A DNA stretch of 12,062 nt from Rhodococcus sp. IITR03 (GTDB lineage: Bacteria > Actinomycetota > Actinomycetes > Mycobacteriales > Mycobacteriaceae): contig LATQ01000299.1 in NCBI GenBank assembly GCA_001017865.1, positions 1 to 12,062 of the forward strand, read 5' to 3'. The notes below the pieces were generated by a model. The model was not told the DNA's origin and did not search any database. It saw only the letters and a list, made by a program, of their open reading frames with translations. Made by a program: the position numbers and the translations under genes. How positions within the stretch are numbered: the stretch's first letter is position 1; every line of letters begins with the position of its first letter. Shown piece after piece: positions 1 to 8,033 of the stretch.

Positions 1-768
1 TCGCTGGCTGGTCTCGGTCGGGCGCACCGCCGACGCCGACGCCGAACTGCGCCGGATCGAGGACGACGTGCGCCGCCGCACCGGTGAAGACCTGCCCGCC
101 CCCGACTACACCGCCTTGCCCCCGCAGGTCGACGAACACCACAAGGCCAAGGTCTCGGACCTGTTCCGCGGCAACACCCGCAACGCCATGATCGCCGTCG
201 GCGCCCTGTGGACCATCGGCGTGCTCGCCTACTACGGCTTCAGCTCCCTGGCCCCGGTGTTGCTGGTGGACAAGGGATACGACATCACCAAATCCCTGCT
301 CTACACCGCTGTCATCGCCGCCGGCTATCCCCTCGGCGCGCTGACCGCCGCGATCGTCGCCGAAAAACTCGAACGTCGCACCCTCGCGGTCAGCACCGCC
401 CTGGCCACCGCCGCCGCCGGCCTCGTCTTCGGCTACGGCTCCGGCGACGCGATCATCATGGCCGCCGGTTTCGCCATGGGCTTCGCCTCCAACGTGCACT
501 CTAGCTGCACCAACATGTATGCCTCCGAAGTCTTCCCCACCCGCCTGCGCTCGACCGCGATCGGCCTGTGCTACGGCTCCGGACGCCTGTTCGCCCTGCT
601 CATGCCCTTCCTCGGCCTGACCATCCTCGACGCCTTCGGCGGCTCGACCGTCCTGGCCCTCTCCGCGGTACTGTTCGTTATCACCGCCGCCTCGTGTGGA
701 TCTTCGGACCTAAAACCACCGGCCGATCCCTCGAGGACATCGCCGAAACCCCGCCCACCCACAACTGA
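1..768 (+). CDS. MFS transporter, C-terminal half (5' end outside window; one frameshift)
   Basis: The frame is open from base 2, so the N-terminal half lies outside the window. The visible part starts in the central cytoplasmic loop (a PRWL-like start, then a charged linker) and shows about six hydrophobic segments, fitting TM7-TM12 of a 12-TM major facilitator. After TM10 comes a charged EVFPTRLRSTAIG stretch. The end, PKTTGRSLEDI, matches the PETKGRSLEEI-type tail of the sugar/organic-acid porter group. The reading frame breaks near 690: the hydrophobic TM12 frame ends at ITAA and continues one frame over as LVWIFGPKTTG, stopping at the TGA at 766-768. One lost C in a CCC run at 689-691 explains it. 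Role: proton-coupled uptake across the inner membrane. The substrate is unknown; an aromatic or organic acid would fit the neighbours. A strong hairpin follows four bases after the stop, so it is probably the last gene of its transcript. Confidence 0.85.
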
Positions 769-772
769 CACC

Positions 773-811
773 GGTTCGGGGTTCCGCACCACCGCCGCGG
801 AGCCCCGAACC
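773..811 (+). terminator. Hairpin terminator after the MFS gene
   Basis: Left arm 773-787 (GGTTCGGGGTTCCGC) pairs with right arm 797-811 (GCGGAGCCCCGAACC) over 15 base pairs with one G-U wobble, around a 9-base loop. It begins 4 bases after the MFS stop codon. No T tract follows, which is common for actinobacterial terminators. It separates the transporter from the regulator gene. Confidence 0.7.
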
Positions 812-852
812 CCCTATCCTGAACCGGCCAGCGAGGCAGGACATTACCGATC

Positions 853-860
853 GAGGAGGA
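853..860 (+). promoter_or_regulatory. Ribosome binding site fixing the regulator start
   Basis: GAGGAGGA lies just before the ATG at 863. The open frame runs on upstream into the transporter gene, so this site decides the start. The spacing is short: three bases after AGGAGG. The next in-frame ATG, at 896, has no such site. Confidence 0.65.
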
Positions 861-862
861 CC

Positions 863-2173
863 ATGTCCGTCTATTTCGGCAACCGCTCGAACGGCATGCC
901 CACTTCTCGTCGGCCCCGAGCCGGAGCTCCGGCAGTGTTTCCGGTCCCCCGTCAACGTCTGGCGATCGTCGGACCAGATGTCGAGCACCCGACGGTCGTT
1001 GCCACGAAACGAATCGCCGACAGACTCGGATGGCCCCATCTCGTCCTGACCGATCGCAGCAAGCTCGTATGGGCCATCACGGTCAACAAACCCGCCCTCG
1101 TCGCTGTCGTCGGAGATGCGGACGACCCGGCCTATCTCGACGACATCGGAGAACTGCGGAACGCCTACAAGGGGCCGATCGCGGTGCTCGACGCCCTGTC
1201 ACCACAACTGACCGTCTCAGCACTGGTCAACGGTGCCGACAGTGTCATACGACCGGATCTGCGTGACGACGAACTCGGGGCGCGATTGCTCGCCCTGGTA
1301 CGGCGCACCGCGGAAGGCTCGGAATCGGGAGCACGATATCTCTCCTCCGGTGACCTGCGTGTCGATCTGTGGCGGAAAGAGGCAACCCTCGGCCGTACAC
1401 CACTTCATCTGTCGTCGACCGAGTACCGGCTACTGGTGTGCTTGATGGAAAGCGCGGGACAGACGGTGCCGTGGAACCGGATCCTGCATCGGGTCTGGGG
1501 ATGGGCCGACGCCGACGTCAACATGCTGCGCATCTACATCACCCGGCTCCGTAAGGCGTTGGGCGAAAGTGCCGCCGCACCGAAGTTCATCAGATCGGTG
1601 CGAGGACACGGATACATGTTCGCCGAATCGGTCATCGAGGCCTCCGACCGTGAATCCGACACCCTCGAGGGCGAACTCCCCATGATGCAGCGACTCGCTG
1701 CGAAGTGCACGGAACTGGCGACAGCTACGGACGTCACCGGTGCAGCGTCACGGATCGCCCAGAGTCTCGTCACCGAAGGCACCGTCGACGCGGTCGGACT
1801 TCATCTGTCCGATGGTGAAATGCTGCGGTTGATCGGACATTTCGGATTCACCACAGAGTGGGAACAGGTGGCACGCGAACTCGCGCTCGCCGACGATCGT
1901 TATGCTTCCATCCAATCGGTTCGTCGAGCACAGCCCGTCCAGTTGCTCCGCCGACGTTCCCACACCTTTCCCGGAACCAACGCGGCAACCGCGTCGGATG
2001 CTCCGGGGACGTACCTGTTCGTTCCGATCAGTCATGCCGGAGAAACCATCGGCACCATGGGTGTCGTGCGCAGATCCGACGAACCGTTCGGGCCGTTGAC
2101 GATCTCGTATCTCCAAGCAGTTGCCGCATTGTGCGGTGCGTGTTTGGGTCCGCAATGGGATTCGGCCCGTTAG
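863..2173 (+). CDS. Response-regulator-like transcription factor: pseudo-receiver + OmpR/PhoB winged helix + GAF domain
   Basis: A 436-residue protein in one unbroken frame. Residues ~31-150 look like a receiver fold (opening strand QRLAIVG, later GADSVIRPDL, then a final helix ending LLALVRRT). The acidic pocket and the phospho-acceptor Asp at the end of strand 3 are not evident (LVAVVGDADD), and the usual Lys before Pro is Arg130. Residues ~160-255 are a clear OmpR/PhoB DNA-binding domain: LSSTEYRLLVCL, then VNMLRIYITRLRKAL as recognition helix, then IRSVRGHGYMF as wing. Residues ~275-430 resemble a GAF domain ending in YLFVPISHAGETIGTMGVV. No histidine kinase lies nearby. Inference: a one-component regulator sensing a small molecule through GAF, with the receiver kept for dimerisation. 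It lies 68 bases ahead of the CoA-transferase genes on the same strand, so it probably controls them, and possibly the transporter. The wHTH call is firm; GAF is less so. Confidence 0.85.
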   Translation: MSVYFGNRSNGMPTSRRPRAGAPAVFPVPRQRLAIVGPDVEHPTVVATKRIADRLGWPHLVLTDRSKLVWAITVNKPALVAVVGDADDPAYLDDIGELRNAYKGPIAVLDALSPQLTVSALVNGADSVIRPDLRDDELGARLLALVRRTAEGSESGARYLSSGDLRVDLWRKEATLGRTPLHLSSTEYRLLVCLMESAGQTVPWNRILHRVWGWADADVNMLRIYITRLRKALGESAAAPKFIRSVRGHGYMFAESVIEASDRESDTLEGELPMMQRLAAKCTELATATDVTGAASRIAQSLVTEGTVDAVGLHLSDGEMLRLIGHFGFTTEWEQVARELALADDRYASIQSVRRAQPVQLLRRRSHTFPGTNAATASDAPGTYLFVPISHAGETIGTMGVVRRSDEPFGPLTISYLQAVAALCGACLGPQWDSAR

Positions 2174-2241
2174 ACACATCCCGGCCCGCTGACCCGCCCA
2201 CAACCTCGGCCGCACCGCCGCGCCGTGAAGGAGGAACCCTC

Positions 2242-2956
2242 ATGTCCATCGTGTACACCGACACCGCAATCGCCCTCGACGGCGTCCTGTTCGACGGAAT
2301 GACACTCGCTGTGGGAGGTTTCGGCCTCAGCGGTGTTCCCGTCGACCTCATCGAAGCTGTGCGCGATTCGGGCGTGAAGGATCTGACCGTGGTGTCCAAC
2401 AACATGGGCATCGACGGCAAAGGTCTCGGCATCCTGCTCGAAGGCGGACAGGTCCGCAAGGTCATCGCCTCCTACGTCGGTGAGAACGCCCTGTTCGCCC
2501 AGCAATACCTCTCCGGAGCCCTCGACATCGAATTCAACCCCCAGGCACACTCGCCGAACGCCTGCGCGCGGCGGAGCCGGGATCCCCGCCTTCTACACCG
2601 CGACGGGCGTCGGCACCGAGGTGGCCGCAGGCAAGCCTCACGCCGAATTCGACGGCCGCACCTACATTCTCGAACGGGGCATCGTCGCCGACGTCTCTCT
2701 GGTACGCGCTCATCGAGCCGACACGGACGGAAATCTCACCTACCGGTACACCGCCCGGAACTTCAACCCCGTGGTGGCGGCTGCCGGAGAGGTGACGATC
2801 GCCGAAGCCGAGGAGATCGTCGAGATCGGTGATATCGCACCCGACGCCGTGACGACCCCCGGGGTGTACGTCCAGCGCGTCGTCCGGGCCCGCGCCCGGG
2901 TCAAGGACATCGAACAGCGCACGGTCCGTCCCCGGCCTGCGACCACCTCCGTCTGA
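2242..2956 (+). CDS. 3-oxoacid CoA-transferase subunit A (two frameshifts)
   Basis: Restored length 238 residues, normal for the alpha subunit of two-subunit 3-oxoacid or 3-oxoadipate CoA-transferases. The start is ATG 2242, with GAAGGAGG at 2227-2234 and a 7-base spacer. Family marks are GGFGLSGVP at ~25-33, SNNMG at ~52-56, and [21 protein letters not shown] at ~81-101 followed by [19 protein letters not shown]. The last stretch crosses two frame changes: one G missing at ~2544-2545 and one at ~2570-2571, both at GG left from a GGG. The rest reads in a third frame to the TGA at 2954-2956. With subunit B it moves CoA from succinyl-CoA (or another acyl-CoA) to a 3-oxoacid in the cytosol. Subunit B follows after 34 bases. 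Acetoacetate versus 3-oxoadipate specificity cannot be told from sequence, so no symbol is given. Confidence 0.88.
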
Positions 2957-2990
2957 ACCCGTCGACCCCCCTTTCGAAAGGAGTTCCATC

Positions 2991-3642
2991 ATGCCGTGGA
3001 CCCGTGACGAGATGGCCGCCCTCGCGGCGTCCGAACTGAACGACGGTGCCTACGTCAACCTGGGCATCGGTATCCCCACCCTCGTGGCCAACAACCTGCC
3101 CGAAGGCCGCCGGGTGATCCTGCAGAGCGAGAACGGTCTGCTCGGAATGGGCCCGTTCCTTACGAGGGGGACGAGGACGCGACCTGATCAATGCCGGGAA
3201 ACAGACCGTGACCATCGTGCCCGGTGGCAGCATCTTCGACTCCTCCGAATCGTTCGGGATGATTCGCGGCGGCCACGTCGAGGTTGCGATCCTCGGCGCG
3301 ATGCAGGTCTCCGCCTCAGGGGATCTCGCGAACTGGAACATCCCCGGCAAGCTCGTCAAGGGCATGGGCGGCGCGATGGACCTGGTGGCCGGCACCCCGC
3401 GCGTGATCGTCCTGACCGAACACGTCGCGAAGGACGGCACCCCGAAGATCGTCGAGACCTGCACGCTTCCGCTGACCGGGGTCGGTGTCGTCGACCGCAT
3501 CATCAGCGACCGGGCGGTCTTCGACATCGTCGACGGCGCGCTCGTGCTGCGGCGTCTCGCTCCGGGCGTCGAGGTCGACGACCTGCGCAGCATCACCGGC
3601 GCCCCGTTCGAGGTTGCGCTGGACGAGGAGCTGGTGGCATGA
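2991..3642 (+). CDS. 3-oxoacid CoA-transferase subunit B (two frameshifts)
   Basis: Restored length 217 residues, the usual size for the beta subunit. ATG 2991 is preceded by GAAAGGAG at 2976-2983 with a 7-base spacer. [17 protein letters not shown] at ~21-37 is typical, and the SENG motif carries the expected catalytic glutamate at residue 47, which forms the glutamyl-CoA intermediate in this family. Right after GMGPF the frame changes twice, at ~3158-3159 (CCC read as CC) and ~3180 (GG read as G). Restoring both gives [18 protein letters not shown] and leads into the frame that holds [20 protein letters not shown] and continues to the TGA at 3640-3642. That stop overlaps the thiolase start (ATGA), so translation of the two is probably coupled. 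It forms the active transferase with the gene before it. Confidence 0.88.
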
Positions 3643-4824
3643 GCCTGCGCGACCGGTTCGGCACCGACGTCCTGATATCCGGCTGGGGTCATTCCCCGTT
3701 CGGCAAGCTCTCCGACGAGACGCTCGAATCGCTCATCGTGTCCGTCGCACGCGAGGCACTCGACAATGCCGGGATCGAGCCCGACCAGGTGGACGAGATC
3801 TACCTGGGCCAGTTCAACTCCGGGATGCACCCGCTGGGCTTCGCGTCCTCTCTGGCGCTGCAGGTGTCCGATCGGCTGGCCGGTGTGCCCGCCACCCGCG
3901 TGGAGAATGCGTGCGCCTCCGGCAGCGCAGCCGTGCAGCAGGGTATCCGCTCGATCCTGGCCGGCACCGCCCGAACCGTGCTCGTCATCGGAGCGGAGAA
4001 GATGACCCACGTCGGCGCGACGTCGTCGGCGCGGCACTGCTCGGCGCCGATTACGAATCCGCCGGAACGGAGTCCTCGACCGGGTTCGCCGGCCTGTTCG
4101 CGCGGGTCGCCGATGCTACTCGGATCGATACGGGCCGCTCGGCGACACGCTCGCGCTCATCGCTGCGAAGAATCACCGCAACGGCGTGCTCAACCCCTAC
4201 GCCCAACTCCGCAAGGACCTGGGTTTCGAGTTCTGCGCCACCGTCTCCGACCGCAACCCGGTGGTCGCCGGATCGTTGCGCCGCACCGACTGCTCCCCCG
4301 TCTCCGACGGGGCTGCCGCGCTCGTGCTCACCACGCAGCCGTCGTCGGCGGCATCGCATGCACCGGTGCGTATCGCGGGCTTCGGCCAGGCCAACGACTT
4401 CCTCCCCGCCACCAAGCGGGATCCCATCGAGTTCGCCGGCAGCGTCACCGCGTGGCAACGGGCGATGTCGATGGCCGGCACCACGATCGCCGATCTCGAC
4501 TTCGCCGAGGTGCACGACTGCTTCACCGTCGCCGAACTCGTGATCTACGAGGTCATAGGGCTGACCGAACGGGGCAAGGGCCGCCAGGTCCTCGACGACG
4601 GGACCGTTCTGCCCGGTGGCGCTCTGCCGGTGAACCTGTCCGGCGGTCTCAAGTCCAAGGGGCACCCTGTCGGTGCCACGGGCGTGTCCCAGCATGTCAT
4701 CGCTGCCATGCAGCTCAGCGGCACCGCCGGGGGCATGCAGCTCGGCCACGCCCGCCGCGGCGTAGTCCACAACATGGGCGGCCTCGCAGTGGCGAACTAC
4801 GTCAGCGTGCTCGAATCCGTCTGA
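3639..4824 (+). CDS. Thiolase of the SCP-x / acetyl-CoA acetyltransferase-like family (two frameshifts)
   Basis: Restored length 395 residues, full size for a thiolase. The nucleophilic cysteine is Cys92 in [12 protein letters not shown]. The C-terminal half has HDCF (4513-4524), characteristic of SCP-x-type thiolases, and [14 protein letters not shown] with the catalytic histidine at 4663-4665. The frame is lost at ~4018-4020 (one base missing at GCGAC) and again at ~4116-4118 (TT read as T in GCTACTCG). The middle reads [18 protein letters not shown] in the second frame, and the rest continues in a third frame to the TGA at 4822. The ATG overlaps the stop of subunit B. Likely role: thiolytic cleavage of the 3-oxoacyl-CoA made by the transferase, giving acetyl-CoA and a shortened acyl-CoA. 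It is not the classical PcaF/AtoB type, so the chain substrate is open. Confidence 0.87.
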
Positions 4825-4833
4825 CCCGCAATG

Positions 4834-4875
4834 ATGCTCTGGCCCGGATCCTGAAAACGTATCCGGCCAGAGCAT
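4834..4875. terminator. Bidirectional hairpin between convergent thiolase and PrpD genes
   Basis: ATGCTCTGGC (4834-4843) is exactly complementary to GCCAGAGCAT (4866-4875). CGGAT/ATCCG extends the stem inward past a single bulged C, leaving a loop of about 11 bases. It starts 10 bases after the thiolase stop and ends 11 bases from the PrpD stop at 4886, so it can serve both convergent transcripts. There is no long T tract on either side. Confidence 0.75.
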
Positions 4876-4885
4876 TGTCGACGCC

Positions 4886-6260
4886 CTATCGAGTGGTGGA
4901 TGCCGCGGCGCTCACAAGATCGCCGATCAGCAGGTCTGCCTTTTCCTGCTGCGTGAGCGTTGCGAGCCTGTCACGCAGCGCGACCGTCTGTTCCGTCGTC
5001 AACGGGTACGGTGCAGCCTCCAGGCAGTTCTCGAATCGCTGATCGTGATCCTCTGCGCTGAGCGCATTTCCGGGAAAACCGGGAGCAATGTCGAGCGAGT
5101 ACGAACGTTCGGAACCGGCTGCGACGACGGTCATGTCGATTGCCGTGTGCCCACGCCCGTCGAGCGCAGGGTCCGCGTGGACATGCACGCGTCGCGCCAA
5201 CTCACCCACCTTCGACGCTGTGACCATCTCGGCGTTGAAGTGGTCCAGCTTCGAGGATCCGTGGAGCAGCGCGTTCGCGATGCAGTACCGAACGTTGAAC
5301 TGACCGTCCACCCTGGGGTTCGACCGAAGCGAGAACTGATGACCCACCAAGCGATAGGCGTACGGTGGCATCGCCACGTCGATGCGCTCGACGTTCTCGG
5401 CGCGAACGCCTGCGTCCCAGGCCTGCAATGCCAGTTCGGTACCACCTTGGGTTGCGCCGCAACTCGGGTACTTCTTGAACATGATCCGGATGAGCCGCCA
5501 GTGCTTGCCGAGGTCTTCGACGAACGCGGACGCGTCGATGCTGTCGCGCCCGAAGAGGTGGGTGTACCCGTACACACCGTCCAGGAAGTCCACCGACCCA
5601 CCGAGTCCTCGCTGCGCCCACAGCGCACACGTCACACCGGCCTCGGCGGCCCATCCCTGGACGAGTCTCACCGCAAGCGAACCGTCGATGTTGTTCTGAA
5701 AACTTCCGCCCGCCCGGTTGAAGGCCAGGCCGAGAGCGCCCCGCATCTGTTCGTGTGAACACCCGAGTATGCGTCCTGCCGCTGCCGTAGCCGCAAGCGG
5801 CGCAACCACTCCGGTCGGATCGAATCCATCGAACTGCGCTTCTTCGAGGTTGAGTCGGCACCGAACTCGGTCCCGACCGCTACAGCAGCGACGAACTCCT
5901 CACCACTGACATTTCCTTTGTGCTCGGCAGCGGCCAGAGCGGCAGGAATGACGGACGTCCCGAGGTGGAGTCCGGGCTCCATCCCGTCGCAGTAGTCCAG
6001 AGCACGTGCCATGACTGCGTTGAGGAGAGCCGCCGCAGGTGCCGGCAGCCGGTCACCGTAGACCCATGATGTCGCCGAGCCCGATGCGTACTGTTCGCGA
6101 AGGATCGAACGCAACTCTTCGATCCCCTCCTCGCCCGCACCCGCGACAGCCGTACCGAGCACGGTACTGATCAAAGTACCGATGACCTCCAGGCTCCGGG
6201 GTCGATATCCTTCGACTCCGTGGTTCTGACGAACTCGATCAATCGATCCGTAGGTTGCAT
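4886..6260 (-). CDS. MmgE/PrpD family protein (two frameshifts)
   Basis: Restored length 458 residues, typical of the MmgE/PrpD family (2-methylcitrate dehydratase, cis-aconitate decarboxylase and epimerase relatives). The start is ATG at 6260 with GGAGGG just upstream; the stop is TAG at 4886-4888. Family-like stretches are [43 protein letters not shown] and [16 protein letters not shown], the last being the conserved region of the second domain. Frame changes lie at ~6192-6193 (restoring one base gives [17 protein letters not shown]) and ~5857-5858 (giving [16 protein letters not shown]). Each is a CCC read as CC on the coding strand. The exact reaction is unknown; it probably acts on a carboxylic acid intermediate. 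It lies 103 bases after the monooxygenase gene on the same strand, with its own AT-rich palindrome upstream, so it may have its own promoter. Confidence 0.85.
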
Positions 6261-6279
6261 GAACCCTCCACGTTATTGA

Positions 6280-6295
6280 ACCAATAATAATTGGT
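6280..6295. promoter_or_regulatory. AT-rich palindrome upstream of the PrpD gene (operator candidate)
   Basis: ACCAAT-AATA-ATTGGT is a perfect 6+4+6 inverted repeat, standing out as AT-rich in GC-rich DNA. It ends about 20 bases upstream of the PrpD ATG, where a repressor site would overlap the promoter. The binding protein is unknown; a MarR, TetR or GntR-type regulator is conceivable. Confidence 0.45.
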
Positions 6296-6320
6296 CAGTG
6301 CGCTTTTCAGCTGGACTTAC

Positions 6321-6337
6321 ACCGCTGGCGCAACGGT
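6321..6337 (-). terminator. Small hairpin after the monooxygenase gene
   Basis: ACCGCTG / CAACGGT form a 7-base-pair stem (one G-U) around a GCG loop, 27 bases past the monooxygenase stop. It is weak and lacks a T tract. It may attenuate transcription between the monooxygenase and PrpD genes. Confidence 0.25.
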
Positions 6338-6363
6338 AGCGCGGATTGTGTTTCGAAATCGTT

Positions 6364-8006
6364 TCAAGTTGCCTCTGCCAACGCGCCGCGTGCGACACCG
6401 CTCGTGTGTACCGCGACCGCAGTCCGAACCGCATTGCGCACAGCAGCCACAGCATCACCTGCCACCACCGCGGCGATGTGCCCGTCGGGCCGCACGATCC
6501 ACACCTCGTGCGCGCGTGCGTCGAGGCTCCGCGCGATCTTCCCGTCGACATCGATCGCACTCAGTCGGTGCAACCGGACCGGGGCCCGCACGGCGTCGAG
6601 TACGGTGGAGCGCAGCCTGTCGAGATCGACTGCGTCACCGGCCAGCACGAGGACGCCCTCACGACACAGGGCGCGAAGGTTCCGCACGTCGCTGCCCAAT
6701 ACTCGAACGGGAGCGTCGGGAATCAGGACACCGGGCGCCGGCCGGGGCAGTTCGCCCTTCAGGGGCCGTCCTTCGGCGGGATGCTCTGCGGCGAGCGTCG
6801 TCAGCGGAGAATCGGTGTACCAGAACGGCTCCGACAACCGTCCCGAGTCGACGCGGGCCCGGGCTGCTGCATCGGTATGTGCGGCCTCGAGTACGGTCGT
6901 GCGGTGATCGCGCTGCTCGTCGTTCTGAGGCACGAGGAAGTCCATGGTTCCGGACGTCACCTCGAGGTTCTCCAGCGCCGCCGCCCGTCGTTCGAGATCG
7001 TAGGTCTCGAGCAAGCTTTCGTCGGACCATCCGCGCAGGACGAACGCGATCTTCCAGGCAGCGTTCTCGGCGTCGGACACTCCCGAGTTGAGCCCTCGGC
7101 CGCCGAACGGGGCAACGATGTGTGCGCAGTCCCCGGCGAGCAGCACGCGTCCCACCCGCATGCGGTCGACGAGGCGGGCGTGGAATCGGTACGCGGAACA
7201 CCACACGACCGAGTAGTCGACGTCGCCGATGATCTGCCGGATACGTCGGTCGAGATCACCGTTGGCGGTGGCCTCTTCCAGGTCGAAGTCTCCGGGAACC
7301 TGCCAGTCGATCCGGAAGGTCGAGTCGGGGCACGGATGAATCAGGATCTGCCGTCCCGGGTTCCACTCGGGATCGAAGTGGAATCGCCGCTCCTGCTCCC
7401 AGTCCGGCAGGTCGGCGCGGATGTCGCAGATGAGGAACTTGTCGTCGAACGAACGCCCGTCGAAGCGCACCCCGAGTTGGCGGCGCAGCTCGGAACTGCG
7501 TGAGCCCGTGGCCATCACGCTGTAGTCGACGTCGATGGTCGTCGTTCCGTCCGCGGTCGCGCATTCGAGCCGCACAGTGTCGGCATCCTGTTCGATCCGC
7601 ACGACCTCGTGTCCCCAGCGCACCTCGATGAGCGGTTGGACTGCAATGGCGGTGTCGAGCAGTTCTTCGGTACGCGTCTGCGAAATGTTGATGAACGGCG
7701 GGAACGGCGAATAGCCTGTTCGGTGTAGCTCAGCGAGAACAGTTCGGTGTTCCGGTGGTAGGTCCGGGACACCGACAGGCTCACACCCTCGTCGGCGACC
7801 TTGTGTCCCACGCCCACGCTCTCCCAGATATCGAGGATGTCGCGCTGCTGGCACAAGGCTTTGGACCCGATCGGATCTCGATGCGGCCGGCCGTCGAGCA
7901 GAATCACTCGGATTCCCCACCGAGCCAGAAGCAGGGCGGTGGTCTGCCCGACGGGTCCGTTGCCGATCACGGCAACAGTGCCGGCATGAAGAGTGCTGTT
8001 TCCCAT
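6364..8006 (-). CDS. Class A FAD-dependent aromatic monooxygenase, MhpA/phenol hydroxylase-like (one frameshift)
   Basis: Restored length 547 residues. The N-terminus has the FAD-binding Rossmann motif VAVIGNGPVG (residues 11-20, GxGxxG) followed by LLDGRP. Near residue 293 is LLAGDCAHIVAPFGGRGLNS, the second FAD motif (GD-x-AH) of flavoprotein hydroxylases. The last ~140 residues (from RPAPGVLIPDAPVRVLGSD) look like the thioredoxin-like C-terminal domain seen in 3-(3-hydroxyphenyl)propionate and phenol hydroxylases. The frame changes once at 7715-7716 (one base missing; TEQ-GYSPFPPFINIS restored). The start is ATG 8006 with GAGAGGAAG upstream. The family uses NAD(P)H and O2 to hydroxylate a phenolic ring in the cytosol. 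The MBL-fold gene is 27 bases upstream on the same strand, so the two form an operon. The substrate is not determinable; a hydroxylated phenyl-acid or polyphenol is plausible. Confidence 0.88.
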
Positions 8007-8033
8007 GAGAATTCGGCTTCCTCTCGGTAGTGA

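Noticed and set aside
68..2173. A 701-residue open frame fusing the transporter to the regulator
   Set aside because: The MFS tail (LVWIFGPKTTGRSLEDIAE) is in another frame and ends at 768. A terminator hairpin and a ribosome site separate the genes. The fusion arises only from one lost base near 690.
2901..4037. A 378-residue minus-strand open frame opposite CoA-transferase B and the thiolase
   Set aside because: It is an antisense shadow with low-complexity Ser/Thr/Arg content; the plus strand holds clear enzyme motifs.
4051..4875. A 274-residue minus-strand open frame opposite the thiolase
   Set aside because: It is an antisense shadow; the thiolase active-site motifs lie on the plus strand of the same bases.
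2991..5042. A 683-residue open frame from CoA-transferase B through the thiolase
   Set aside because: Most of it is out-of-frame and rich in Arg/Pro. The true subunit B and thiolase frames are recognisable separately, with an ATGA overlap at 3639-3642.
6346..7503. A 385-residue plus-strand open frame opposite the monooxygenase
   Set aside because: It shows no domain pattern, and the minus strand carries the FAD motifs and the matching C-terminal domain.
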